DNA of 64,000 nt from Lautropia sp. (GTDB lineage Bacteria; Pseudomonadota; Gammaproteobacteria; Burkholderiales; Burkholderiaceae_E): assembly GCA_030528325.1 (NCBI GenBank), contig JAUMZD010000007.1, positions 34,227 to 98,226 on the forward strand, written 5' to 3'. Numbering within the stretch: position 1 is the stretch's first letter; each line of letters opens with the position of its first letter. A program made the translations under genes and the position numbers. A model generated the notes under the pieces. The model saw only the letters and a list, made by a program, of their open reading frames with translations, ran no database searches and had not been told where the DNA came from. This document shows, one piece after another, positions 8,764 to 17,642 of the stretch.

Positions 8764-11460
8764 ATGAATAAACCTGCTCTCTTAACTCGTGACGAGGATC
8801 AGGTCAGCCACCTGATCTCCTGTGCTAGCGCCCGGCAACCTTATACGCTCGCCGCGGCAGTTCTCAGTGCCAGCCTGCTGGCAGCCTGCGGTGGTGGCGG
8901 CCAGAACGAAGCCAGCAGCAGCCAGCCGGCCAAAGGCGCCTCCATGCTCGCCAGCCATACGGAAGTTGCCCCTATCGACGCAGTATCCGCGGATGAAGAG
9001 CCCGCCGCCGGCCCCGTCCTGCCGCAGGCAGGTCAGACACCGCTTTTCCACCCGGAAAAGCTCAAGCCCACCATCAAGGCAACCCCCACACAGCCAGTCA
9101 TCCTGACCCCGCCATCCCTCGCACCCAGGGGACGTACCGTTCGCGTAGGCGTTCCCATCACGCGCGTGATCGGCTCCTATCGGAATGGCATTCCGGTGGC
9201 TGGCAGCCGCACCCGTGACGGTGTCGACATCCCCAACGGCAAACAGGCCTCCTACACCCCTGTGGCAGCCGATGTGGGCAAGAAGCTGGTCTATCACGAG
9301 ACCGTGCTGAATCCCAACACGAATGAGCGGATCATGGCCTCCAGTGAAGCCATCACGGTGATCAGCGCAACCGCCCCGCTGGCCACGAAGGCTCCGCTGT
9401 TCGGCCCTGCCGGCCAGGTCGTGAAGGTCGGCACACCGATCACCCGCGTGATCGGCACCTACGAAATGGGCGAGCCGTTCGAAGGATTCCGCCTGCGCAA
9501 CGGTGTCCGTGTGGCCAATGGTGATTCGGCCACCTATACGCCGGTCGCCGAGGATGTGGGCCAGCGTCTGGTCTATGCCGAGCGCGTCCGCAACCCGCGT
9601 ACCGGTGAGATCATCACCGTCTACAGCCCGGAAGTGATCGTCGCAGCCGCCGACGGCAAGCGTCCCCCGGTCGTGACCACGCCACCAGCCGTCCCGGGCA
9701 ACCAGGGGGCCAGCGGCGGACAGAACGTCAAGGCGACCAAACCGATCGTCACGACGGCGCCACGTTTCGCACCGGCCGGACAGGTCATCACGGTCGGCAC
9801 CCCCGTCACCCGGGTCACCGGCGCCTATCAGAACGGTGTGGCCTTCGAGGGCTTCCGTCTTCGCAACGGGGTGGAAATCAGCAACGGCTACAGTGCCAGC
9901 TATACGCCGGTGGCCGCCGATGTGGGCCAGAAGATCATCTACGGCGAGCGGGTCCGGAATCCGCAGACTGGTGAAGTGATCACCGTCTACAGTGCGGAAG
10001 TCACGGTGGTCGACAACACCGCCCCCACGCAGGCCTCGGCTCCCCGCATCAGCGCCACCGGTTCACTGCGTGTCGGCCAGTCTTACACTGCAACCACAGG
10101 ACGCTATCGAAACGGCAGCGTCTACGAACGCTTCTGGATGCGTGATGGTGTCGTCATTCGAGGTGCCACCCAACAAAGTTACCGGCCGGTTCAGGCCGAT
10201 GCCGGCAAGGCCCTGACCTATGGCGAGCGGGTTCGCAACACGGCCAATGGCCGCACGGCCACCTTCTACAGCGCACCGATCCGGGTGATGAGTGCCGCCA
10301 CCCCGACCGCCAGTGCCCAGCCACGCATGTCGGTCGGCACGAACAACGCAACGGTAGGCCGTACCGTGACCCGCACGATGGGCAGCTACCAGAACGGCAC
10401 CGTCCAGCACGCCATCTGGCTGGTGAACGGTCAGGCTGTCGGCTGGGGCCCGAACTACACCCCGCGTTCGGCCGATGTCGGCAAGCAGCTGGCCTACCGC
10501 GAGGAAGTGCACAGCCCCAATGGCGAAGTGGTCAACTTCACGACTGCCCCCGTCCGCGTGGTTGCCGCATCGAGCTCGAACAACAACGCCAGCAACGGAC
10601 AGGTTGCCGGCGGCGGCTCGAACCAGCAGCCACCTGCCGTCCCCACCTCGGGCAACAACGGCCCCCAGCGCACCGTGAACTCGGTACAGACCATCATCGA
10701 CGACATGCGTCTGCGCAATGATGGCGTGCTGGCCGGCGTGAACCAGGGCTATGGCTGGGCCAAGGGACCTGGGTATGTCGTGATGGGCAATGATGCACGT
10801 GGCACGAACACCCCGGGCTATTGGAGCGTCTACAACACGCACTACAAGAGCAGCGCGTACTGGAACGCCATCATCCCCTGGGTCGTCGTGTTCGACGGCG
10901 TGGGCAACCAGGCCACCAACACCCGTGTCCAGCTGAAGAACATCAAGCTGTACATGAAGCGCAAGTCCAACAACCGTTGGGAGAAGATCGTCGACGAACG
11001 CGTGTCCGGCGAGAACTATCCGAAATCCCTGCAAGGAGACCGCACCACTACCCCTGATCTGAGATATGACGCCGACGGCAGCCGTTCCATCCGTCCCGCT
11101 GGTGGCAACAACGTGTTCCATGGCTGGGGCGCGATCCAGAACATCGACGCCAGGGACATCCGGGCCATTTTCGTGACCGTCCAGGCTCGCTTGGTCGTCG
11201 ATAACCCGAACCGTCCCGATGACCGCGCCCGTGCCCGCTACCTGGTGCATGTCGGCTCGGACTACTACCCGGAAGCCAGCACACGGGTCGGCCAGCTGGC
11301 ACCGTCGTTCTACTTCCCCGGCGTGGGTGTATCCCGGGCCAAGTATGTCACCAACCAGTGGCAGGCCTTCAACTTCGCCACCATCGACGCCGGTATCCAG
11401 GAGCCGGGCGGTTCCATCAGCACCCGGGAACTGCGTGACAACCCGCCTCCGCTGGAATGA
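8764..11460 (+). CDS. Large lipoprotein with five Ig-like tandem repeats
   Basis: An 898-residue surface or periplasmic lipoprotein of unknown function. I place the start at ATG 8764 (MNKPALL). The N-region is long and the lipobox LLAAC puts the lipidated Cys at about 42. Residues roughly 122-600 hold five tandem repeats of 80-95 residues. Their shared core is VGTPITRV-G-Y-NG, then RNGV, SYTPVAADVGQ and Y-ERVRNP-TGE. Residues about 640-898 form a different C-terminal domain (VNSVQTIIDDMRLRNDG, YGWAKGPGYVVMGND), aromatic- and glycine-rich, possibly carbohydrate-binding. Its place in the locus suggests a role at the cell surface with the polysaccharide. An upstream in-frame extension to 8581 is open but less plausible. 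Confidence 0.75.
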   Translation: MNKPALLTRDEDQVSHLISCASARQPYTLAAAVLSASLLAACGGGGQNEASSSQPAKGASMLASHTEVAPIDAVSADEEPAAGPVLPQAGQTPLFHPEKLKPTIKATPTQPVILTPPSLAPRGRTVRVGVPITRVIGSYRNGIPVAGSRTRDGVDIPNGKQASYTPVAADVGKKLVYHETVLNPNTNERIMASSEAITVISATAPLATKAPLFGPAGQVVKVGTPITRVIGTYEMGEPFEGFRLRNGVRVANGDSATYTPVAEDVGQRLVYAERVRNPRTGEIITVYSPEVIVAAADGKRPPVVTTPPAVPGNQGASGGQNVKATKPIVTTAPRFAPAGQVITVGTPVTRVTGAYQNGVAFEGFRLRNGVEISNGYSASYTPVAADVGQKIIYGERVRNPQTGEVITVYSAEVTVVDNTAPTQASAPRISATGSLRVGQSYTATTGRYRNGSVYERFWMRDGVVIRGATQQSYRPVQADAGKALTYGERVRNTANGRTATFYSAPIRVMSAATPTASAQPRMSVGTNNATVGRTVTRTMGSYQNGTVQHAIWLVNGQAVGWGPNYTPRSADVGKQLAYREEVHSPNGEVVNFTTAPVRVVAASSSNNNASNGQVAGGGSNQQPPAVPTSGNNGPQRTVNSVQTIIDDMRLRNDGVLAGVNQGYGWAKGPGYVVMGNDARGTNTPGYWSVYNTHYKSSAYWNAIIPWVVVFDGVGNQATNTRVQLKNIKLYMKRKSNNRWEKIVDERVSGENYPKSLQGDRTTTPDLRYDADGSRSIRPAGGNNVFHGWGAIQNIDARDIRAIFVTVQARLVVDNPNRPDDRARARYLVHVGSDYYPEASTRVGQLAPSFYFPGVGVSRAKYVTNQWQAFNFATIDAGIQEPGGSISTRELRDNPPPLE
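9130..10562 (+). repeat. Five in-frame coding tandem repeats in the lipoprotein
   Basis: Repeat units begin near 9130, 9391, 9760, 10036 and 10318. Units 2 and 3 are the most alike (FEGFRLRNGV, ITVYS-EV), units 1, 4 and 5 more diverged. A spacer rich in Pro/Val/Gly lies between units 2 and 3. The pattern suggests duplication of a beta-sandwich module of about 85 residues. Confidence 0.75.
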
Positions 11461-11558
11461 AGGAGGCAAGCTGACGAGCTTGACGAAGCTGCTACGGGTT
11501 ACGGCTTAGTCCGTCCGTAGCCTGCAACAGAGTCGACGACAGTCAGTGCAGTACCCCA

Positions 11559-11591
11559 GGGGGAGCCGATTCCAGCCGGCCCCCCTTTTTT
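11559..11591 (+). terminator. Intrinsic terminator after the repeat lipoprotein
   Basis: GGGGG-A-GCC, a 10-base loop, GGC-CCCCC, then six T residues. It is a GC-rich stem with T-tract about 100 bases downstream of the lipoprotein stop codon, correctly placed to end its transcript. Confidence 0.75.
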
Positions 11592-11646
11592 GCTGCCTGC
11601 CGGCACGATGTCTGCATGACCCGGCGCCCCTGTACACCCGATCATG

Positions 11647-11669
11647 CTTCCTACCGCCCAAGCTCCTAA
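11647..11669. repeat. Terminal fragment of the intergenic repeat, overlapping a stop codon
   Basis: CTTCCTACCGCCCAAGCTCC then TAA on the plus strand is one terminal inverted repeat of the family. Read on the minus strand it begins TTAGGAGCTTGGGCGG, and its TAG is the stop codon of the O-antigen ligase-like gene. Confidence 0.7.
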
Positions 11670-14023
11670 CGGATCCGAGGCTCCTGACGCCCACTGCGAC
11701 GCGGGTCGGTGGACATCCCGTCATCAGCCAGCTCATCATCCGCGAACATCGGCCGGATGCCATCGTCATCCGGGGCGATTCGCGGCTCCCGGACTCCTGT
11801 CCGGGCCCCGGTCGCCGACTGGGCGACGTTCCCACCAGGAAAGGCAGAACGGGGCTCGCCACCTGGCCGGGAAGCAGACGGCGGCGGCGATGCAGGAAAG
11901 GCCGGCCGTGGCTCTCCCTCTCGATCGGCAGGCCGTGCAGCAGCAGGGCTGGTAGCGGAACCAGACTGCCGATTGCCCCGTGCGCTTGCCCAGTCCGTCC
12001 CCCCGGGAAAGGCGGAACGGGGTTGCTGCTCGGGGGATGCCCCCTGAGCCGTGGCCGCCAGACCGGGCACAGGCGCCGCTGGCGATGTCTCACCGCCTGG
12101 ATGAGCAACCGGAGATGCTGCAGCGGCCTCCGCCTGTCCCGATGCGGCGGCATGGCGGGCAGATGCAGAAGCCGACCGGGTGACACCGGCACCACCCCTC
12201 GCTCCCCCCGGCATGTCACCCTTGGGAAAAGCAGAGCGGGCGGACTGTCCGGCGGCCGCCATCGTGGCACGGGCTGACGAAACCGGCGGCTGATGGGGAG
12301 GCGCATCAGATTGGGCGCTGTTGGCCGTACCGGTTTCACCCTGCCCTGCCGCGAAGCCCAGTCGTCGGGCGGCTTGCGAAGCCGCCAGTTGCGAGGCGGG
12401 CAGCACACCCTCCATCGGGAAGTTGACCGGCTGATTGATCCACTTGCTTGCAGGACCACCGGGCTTGACGCCAGGGGTCGACGCACCGGCAGCCCGAAGG
12501 TCAGCAGCCGTTGGTGACAGCGGGCCATGACGGTAGCGCCATGCCACCAGCCCCAGCGTCATGTACATCAGGAAGCTGTGACTGACCAGTACCACCGCAC
12601 TGTTGGCGTAAAGCGCCATCACCAGCGTCACGGCCAGGCTTGCCATCAGCATGCGGCACAGCACACGATCCCAGGCCGTGGACACTTCCCGGAAGCAGCG
12701 GGCCAGGGCAACCATCGCGCCGAAGATCATGCCGAAATAGAGCAGCAAGCCCACGAAGCCGAACTCCCACAGAATGGCGGAAGCCGTCAGCAGGTCGATG
12801 TGCATGCCTGGGTGTGCGATGAACATGTGCCCCGGATCCGGCACCAGACCGTCGATACCATAGGCCGAACCGACCCCGGTGCCGAACAGCACTTTCAGCG
12901 GGTTGTTCCAGGATTGCGATTCGAACCAGTACGGAATGGCGGTGAAGCGATTCACGCCAGTCGCGTAGTAGCCACGATTACCGAAGTTGTATTCGATCGT
13001 GTCGCGGATGTTGTCCGCCAGCGACATCTCGGCAATGTCACCCGAGACCTGAACCAGAAAATAGAAATACCCAAGGATGCCCCCGATCACGATCGTGGCC
13101 ACGACCATGCCGAGGAAGGCCAGCGGACGCCTGGCGACCAGCTCGAAGTAAGCAGCGAACAACGCCACCGGCACCAGCGCAAGCACCACCTTCGTTTCAC
13201 CCAGGCCCAGCGGCAGGACGATGGCCACCGACAGCAACAGCGTCCAGAAACCGTTGAGGAGCTTTTCCCGCCAGGCAATGAACACGCCGAAGAGCACCAG
13301 CACCTGGAACATGGCCATGATGGCACTGGCGCCACCACCGGTCAGCGAGCCTTCGAAGGTGCCCACGATGATGTCGAAAGGCACGAAGCCCGGACGGTCA
13401 TAGGACAGCACGGTCGGCACGAGCACGACACGCTGGTAGAGTGTGAACGGCAGCTGTGCGAGCGCAACCCCCACGAGGAACAGCATCCATCCGCGTACGT
13501 GGCGTTCGGAGAACGGCACGACCGCCAGCAGGAACATCACACCCCAGAAGTGGAAATGCCGCTTCGCGCCCGCTGCGATCTCGCTCAGCGGACCATCGGA
13601 GAACGAGCTGGAGATCACCGCCAGCACCACGAAGGCCAGCGCGGTGTAGATGAAGAACGGCATGGGCCGCTGGAAATGCCGGGTGCCAACGGCCGAGTAA
13701 AGCACGGCCGCACCTGCCATGAAGATCCCGAGCAGCGAGAAGAGCCAGGAGATCTTGGCCAGCCCCGGGGAAAAGAAGCCGACCGGGCCGTTGATCAGCA
13801 ACACGCCGATCAGCATGATCCAGACGGCCACCGGCAAGGCGTTGAGCAGCAGCACGCCGGCGATGCCCCCCAGGGCCAGCGCGATCAGGATCAGGTTGCC
13901 GGTGGCCACCACCAGGCCCACGAGGGCACCGGCTGCCAGGAACAGCCCCCCCAGCAGCAGCGGCATCATCTGATGGCTGCCGGGCAGCTGGGGGAAACGC
14001 TTCAACACGGGTATGTTCAACAT
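11666..14023 (-). CDS. O-antigen ligase / polymerase-like membrane protein with long disordered tail
   Basis: A 785-residue protein of the O-antigen ligase/Wzy superfamily. Residues about 20-500 carry 10-12 transmembrane segments with a large periplasmic loop, where it would polymerise repeat units or transfer polymer. The last roughly 285 residues are Pro/Ala/Ser/Gly-rich and probably disordered. They hold four variants of an RSAFPGG motif (RSAFPKG, RSAFPGG twice, RPAFPAS). I start at ATG 14023 (MLNIPV). A TTG at 14044 would overlap the preceding stop by 11 bases; neither has a clear ribosome site. It follows the EpsF-type gene closely, so the two are probably one operon. The stop codon lies within a repeat-element end. 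Confidence 0.8.
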   Translation of the reverse strand: MLNIPVLKRFPQLPGSHQMMPLLLGGLFLAAGALVGLVVATGNLILIALALGGIAGVLLLNALPVAVWIMLIGVLLINGPVGFFSPGLAKISWLFSLLGIFMAGAAVLYSAVGTRHFQRPMPFFIYTALAFVVLAVISSSFSDGPLSEIAAGAKRHFHFWGVMFLLAVVPFSERHVRGWMLFLVGVALAQLPFTLYQRVVLVPTVLSYDRPGFVPFDIIVGTFEGSLTGGGASAIMAMFQVLVLFGVFIAWREKLLNGFWTLLLSVAIVLPLGLGETKVVLALVPVALFAAYFELVARRPLAFLGMVVATIVIGGILGYFYFLVQVSGDIAEMSLADNIRDTIEYNFGNRGYYATGVNRFTAIPYWFESQSWNNPLKVLFGTGVGSAYGIDGLVPDPGHMFIAHPGMHIDLLTASAILWEFGFVGLLLYFGMIFGAMVALARCFREVSTAWDRVLCRMLMASLAVTLVMALYANSAVVLVSHSFLMYMTLGLVAWRYRHGPLSPTAADLRAAGASTPGVKPGGPASKWINQPVNFPMEGVLPASQLAASQAARRLGFAAGQGETGTANSAQSDAPPHQPPVSSARATMAAAGQSARSAFPKGDMPGGARGGAGVTRSASASARHAAASGQAEAAAASPVAHPGGETSPAAPVPGLAATAQGASPEQQPRSAFPGGTDWASARGNRQSGSATSPAAARPADREGEPRPAFPASPPPSASRPGGEPRSAFPGGNVAQSATGARTGVREPRIAPDDDGIRPMFADDELADDGMSTDPRRSGRQEPRIR

Positions 14024-14033
14024 GCCAGGGGCT

Positions 14034-15458
14034 TCAGTTGCCAAGTCGCAGCGAAGGCGGCGTCACGCTCGGGCCGGTACCACCGATCAGGCGCTGGGCA
14101 CGCGTGGACTGGGATGGCGGCAGCACGGCCAGCACCGGGATGCCGGCGGCCTGCAGCAGATCGTCGGCACTGCGCAGCGGCTTCTGGGCGGCTTCCATGG
14201 CAAAGGCAGCCAGCAGACCGATGAACAGACCCAGGAACAGGCCCACAGCCGTGTTCAGGATCAGGTTCGGGCGGCTGGGCAGCAGTGGCACGGCTGCCGG
14301 CGTGATGATGCTGATGTTGGAGTAACCGGCACTCATGCCCACCGTGGTCTCCGTCAGTCGACGTGCGACCAGATCGTAAGCCTTCTGTGCACTGGCCAGC
14401 TCCTGCTGCAGGATGGCGACCTGGTCACGCTTGCCACGCATGCTGAGCACCTTGGCCTTCTGGGCCTCGACCGCTTCGGACAGCTCCTTCTCGCGCTGCA
14501 GGTTTACCGTGTTGGCCGTACGGATACTGGACTTGACGCGGTTGACTTCGGTCTGCAGTCGGTTGCGCAGCTCCTGCACTTCAGCCTGGGCCTGCAGGCG
14601 AACCGGATGATTGGCACCATACTGGGCCGACACCTGGCCGAGTTTCGCTTCGGCACGACCCAGTTCGGAGGTCAGGGCCTGGATCAGCTCGTTGGCCACC
14701 ACTTCGGGAATGGCCATGTCACCACCCCGGCCGGCCACTGCACTGCGCGAACGGCTCTCGGACAGGGCAGACTGTACCTGAACCAGCTGGGACGACAGTT
14801 CCTGCAGGCGCTGGTTCTCGACATCGATGCGCTCGTCGCTGGTGATGATGCCACTCTCACGCTGGTAGTCCGTGAGTTTCTTCTGGGCCTCTTCGACGCG
14901 CATCTTGTATTCCTTGGCCTGCTCACCGAAGCGCTGCGCATATTCCTGCGCCGGCTTGGTCTTCAGGTCGAGGGCGGCAGCCTTGTAGGCGTTGGCGAAG
15001 CCGTTGGCAATCTCGGCAGCCCGTTCGGCACTCGTCCACTCGGAGCGGATCGTGATGGTGGTGCCGTCGGTGGAGGAGGTGACCTTGATGGCCTTCAGCA
15101 GTTCCTTCGACAGCCAGTTGGCAATGTCTCCCTTGCCCTTGGTGGCTGCGTGCCACTGGGCCTGGGTGTCGGGATCCTGATCCAGCTTCAGATCCCGGAT
15201 GACACGGGAGACGACCTGATCACTCTGGATGAGTTCGGTCTGGCTGGCCAGCATGTTCCGGATGGTTTCACGGGTGAAGGCTGCCGTACCGGAGACCTGG
15301 TCGATCGTGTTGGCATCGACGTAGACGGTGGTGCTGGCACTGTAGCGCTTGCTCATCAGCAGGCTGCCGGTGATGGCGGTCAGCGTGGTGACGGCCACGA
15401 TGGCTGCAACCAGCCAGAAACGGGATCGGAGAATTCCAAAAAGCAAATCGAAACGCAT
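14034..15458 (-). CDS. epsF: EpsF-type chain length determinant protein (Wzz/GumC family)
   Basis: A 474-residue polysaccharide co-polymerase that sets polymer length, with the bulk in the periplasm. Starting at ATG 15458 (MRFDLLFGILRSRFW), TM1 is about residues 14-32. Then come YSASTTVYVDANTIDQ, a long predicted coiled-coil middle (AEYAQRF through EVQELRNRL) and a C-terminal TM2 with LPSRPNLILNTAVGLFLG, the Pro-rich Wzz motif. A short cytoplasmic tail follows (ADDLLQAAGIPVLAVLPP). AGGTAG lies just before the start. An upstream open frame to 15740 adds 94 residues of no matching character. It is divergent from its usual partner, the EpsG-type kinase. Confidence 0.85.
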   Translation of the reverse strand: MRFDLLFGILRSRFWLVAAIVAVTTLTAITGSLLMSKRYSASTTVYVDANTIDQVSGTAAFTRETIRNMLASQTELIQSDQVVSRVIRDLKLDQDPDTQAQWHAATKGKGDIANWLSKELLKAIKVTSSTDGTTITIRSEWTSAERAAEIANGFANAYKAAALDLKTKPAQEYAQRFGEQAKEYKMRVEEAQKKLTDYQRESGIITSDERIDVENQRLQELSSQLVQVQSALSESRSRSAVAGRGGDMAIPEVVANELIQALTSELGRAEAKLGQVSAQYGANHPVRLQAQAEVQELRNRLQTEVNRVKSSIRTANTVNLQREKELSEAVEAQKAKVLSMRGKRDQVAILQQELASAQKAYDLVARRLTETTVGMSAGYSNISIITPAAVPLLPSRPNLILNTAVGLFLGLFIGLLAAFAMEAAQKPLRSADDLLQAAGIPVLAVLPPSQSTRAQRLIGGTGPSVTPPSLRLGN

Positions 15459-16344
15459 GGGGCTACCTGGAAAAGGCACGGAAGTGCCGATTGTCGAACG
15501 GGCGACGGACTGAAACGATGCGATACTGCACACTGGCCGCTGGGCGCTGGCTTGATGCGCCCGTGTCTGTGCACAAAGCCACAGCCCTATGGCCAGCCGC
15601 GAGTGCTGGTATGCCGGTACGATCACCGAGCCGGTCGGACAGGGACGGAGCCTGCCGGGACGCTCGTCGCCAATCTTTCGTATTATCCCAGTTTCCCGGG
15701 CCTGGCGGGACGGAATGTCATGCAGACCGACACCCGGCAATCAGATTTCGGTATCAAAGGCACGGAAAGACCGGCCTTGTCCGCGGCTGGCAGACCTGCC
15801 TGCGCCCGCCATCGGGCATCCCCTGCGTCATGGAAGGGCAACAAAGTCTTGCAGCCGTTCAGACCAGGTAAGCGTGTTCCGGCATAGGATGGCTGATACG
15901 TCATGCTTTTGTAAAAATCCGGGACATCCATGACAAGGTGGATGCCCGAGGCATGGCCAACGCCCACGCCAGCCCTGCTCCACCAGATTCAGACGCCGGA
16001 TGCACCTGCCCACGCCGGTTCCGCGCCTTGCCCGTCAGGGCGCCATCATCCGGCAGGCTTATCCCGAGAGCGGCGTAGGGTTATCCAGTCCAGGCCAGGT
16101 TTCGTGAGTCGATGCCTGCTCTGTGCAGAATTGCCTGGGACAAGTCCTGCGCCTGTCTCACAATTCGACACCGCCCAGCCCGGCGTGCTGATGCTTTTCT
16201 GACCGGGTGTCAGAAAATCTGCCGTTTTGTAGCTGACAACGCTGCGCGCCTGGCCAGAATCAGGGACAATTCCCGATGACTGTCCGCCGCTTGCCGGGCA
16301 GTTGCCTGTGTTTCACCCGTTTTCATCGAGACTCATCCGCCAAC
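15459..16344. other. Long divergent intergenic region between epsF- and epsG-like genes
   Basis: About 886 bases with several small overlapping open frames in both strands, none with a convincing start, composition or family match. It probably contains back-to-back promoters and their controls. Near 16208-16241 TGTCAG and CTGACA form an inverted repeat around an AAAA...TTTT-containing spacer, a possible operator. No known riboswitch is recognisable. Confidence 0.45.
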
Positions 16345-17304
16345 ATGAACAACCCGACCGACCAGGCCCAGACTGGCGCCCCTTCGACACAACCCGACGG
16401 CCGTCAGACCACGGGCCACGAACTGGTCAGCGAAAGCGCAAAACTGCCCGCGTTCAACTCGGCCAATCGCAAGACGCTGATGATGGGCGGCATTCTGGTG
16501 GCCAACGGCAAGCTGCGACAGGATCAGATCGACCTGGTGCTCAATGAACAGCGGGTGACGAACCTGCGCTTCGGTGAGACGGCAATCCGCATGCGTCTGG
16601 TGTCTCATGCCGATGTGGAGGAAGCGCTGGCGATCCAGTTCGGCTATTCATCCTCCCGTGCCTCGGCACTGGCACTGCCGGACAAGGTGACGAGTGCCGT
16701 CAACCCCTACTCTCCCTTTGCCGAAGCGCTTCGCGGGCTGCGCAGCCAGCTGATGACGCGCTGGTTCGACGGCACGCCCGAGCGCTCGACGCTGGCCATC
16801 ACCAGCGTGGATCGTGGCGATGGCAAGAGCTTCGTCTGCGCCAACCTGGGCGTGGCCTTCTCGCAGATCGGTCAGCGCACGCTGATCATCGATGGTGATC
16901 TGCGTCACCCCACGCAGCACCTGAACTTCGGTCTGCGCAACCAGATGGGCCTGTCGGGCATCCTGAGCGGTCGTGCCGGGCTGGAAGAGGTGATGGAGTT
17001 CCCGACGCTGCCGAACCTGTCGGTGCTGCCCTCGGGGCCTCAGCCGCCGAACCCGCAGGAGTTGCTGGGGCGCGACATCTTCGCCGATCTGCTGCACACG
17101 CTGTCACAGCACTATGACGTGATCCTGATCGACACGCCATCGGCGCAGGAAGCCTCGGATGCGATGGTGATCGGCCAGCGTGCCGGCGCCGCACTGATCG
17201 TGGGCCGCAAGAACAAGACGAAGGCCACCGAGATCGCCCAGCTGGCCTCGGTGATGGCGAGCTCGCATATCGCGTTGCTCGGAGCATCGCTGAACGAATA
17301 CTGA
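16345..17304 (+). CDS. epsG: EpsG-type chain length determinant tyrosine kinase (BY-kinase)
   Basis: A 319-residue cytoplasmic P-loop kinase that partners the EpsF co-polymerase. It has an N-terminal helical extension resembling the GspE-N/MshEN fold (VANGKLRQDQIDLVL), then YSPFAEALRGLRSQL. Next come Walker A SVDRGDGKS (about 154-162), Walker A' TLIIDGDLRHP and Walker B VILIDTP. The C-terminus has only one terminal Tyr (ASLNEY) instead of the usual Tyr-rich cluster. I start at ATG 16345 because an upstream open extension lacks family character. Confidence 0.85.
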   Translation: MNNPTDQAQTGAPSTQPDGRQTTGHELVSESAKLPAFNSANRKTLMMGGILVANGKLRQDQIDLVLNEQRVTNLRFGETAIRMRLVSHADVEEALAIQFGYSSSRASALALPDKVTSAVNPYSPFAEALRGLRSQLMTRWFDGTPERSTLAITSVDRGDGKSFVCANLGVAFSQIGQRTLIIDGDLRHPTQHLNFGLRNQMGLSGILSGRAGLEEVMEFPTLPNLSVLPSGPQPPNPQELLGRDIFADLLHTLSQHYDVILIDTPSAQEASDAMVIGQRAGAALIVGRKNKTKATEIAQLASVMASSHIALLGASLNEY

Positions 17305-17337
17305 TTCGCGCACCTTTGGACAGCAGCGCCTGGCGCC

Positions 17338-17376
17338 TGGGAGCCTGGGCGGCAGGAATCGCGAAGACGAAAGTCG
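17338..17376 (-). repeat. Partial intergenic repeat
   Basis: GGGAGCCTGGGCGGCAGGAA followed by TCGCGAAGACGAAAGTCGGG matches the right end of the family in reverse orientation. The rest of the element is missing and is replaced by an unrelated hairpin. Confidence 0.7.
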
Positions 17377-17382
17377 GGCAGC

Positions 17383-17412
17383 CCGGCCCCGGTGCTTCTG
17401 CATCGGGGCCGG
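17383..17412 (+). terminator. Strong hairpin after the EpsG-type kinase gene
   Basis: CCGGCCCCG and CGGGGCCGG form a perfect 9-bp stem around a 12-base loop, followed by TTCGTTTC. It probably terminates the kinase transcript, although the T-tract is interrupted. Confidence 0.6.
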
Positions 17413-17642
17413 TTCGTTTCTCGGCCCTGGGGGCACGAGCCGTCCAGCCCCTCTTTCTGCCCGGTTCATCCGCCTTTTACTGGCGTTTTGTGCCAGAACC
17501 CGTGAATATGCCGGTATAGTTCAGCGTGATGCTGCCCTGTTCCGCTTCTCCGGGACATGGATGTTCCCTCGTGGCTGCGCCTCATCGGCTGCCGTGAATC
17601 CCGAAGACCACGATCGCTTCGACCGAAACCCTGTATTCCCTG

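Larger units (their letters stand above)
17305..17642. other. Intergenic region with partial repeat and strong hairpin
   Basis: Contains a partial repeat element (17338-17376) and a perfect GC hairpin (17383-17412) downstream of the kinase gene. The following bases lead to the AI-2E-type permease gene, whose promoter is presumably around 17500. No gene seen. Confidence 0.45.

Noticed and set aside
12527..14224. 565-codon plus-strand frame over the O-antigen ligase-like gene
   Set aside because: His/Gln/Arg-rich translation typical of antisense to a membrane protein; the minus strand encodes recognisable TM segments.
15491..15933. Small plus-strand frames in the EpsF/EpsG intergenic region
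   Set aside because: No ribosome site, no family resemblance, frames overlap each other and the 5' antisense of the EpsF-type gene extension.
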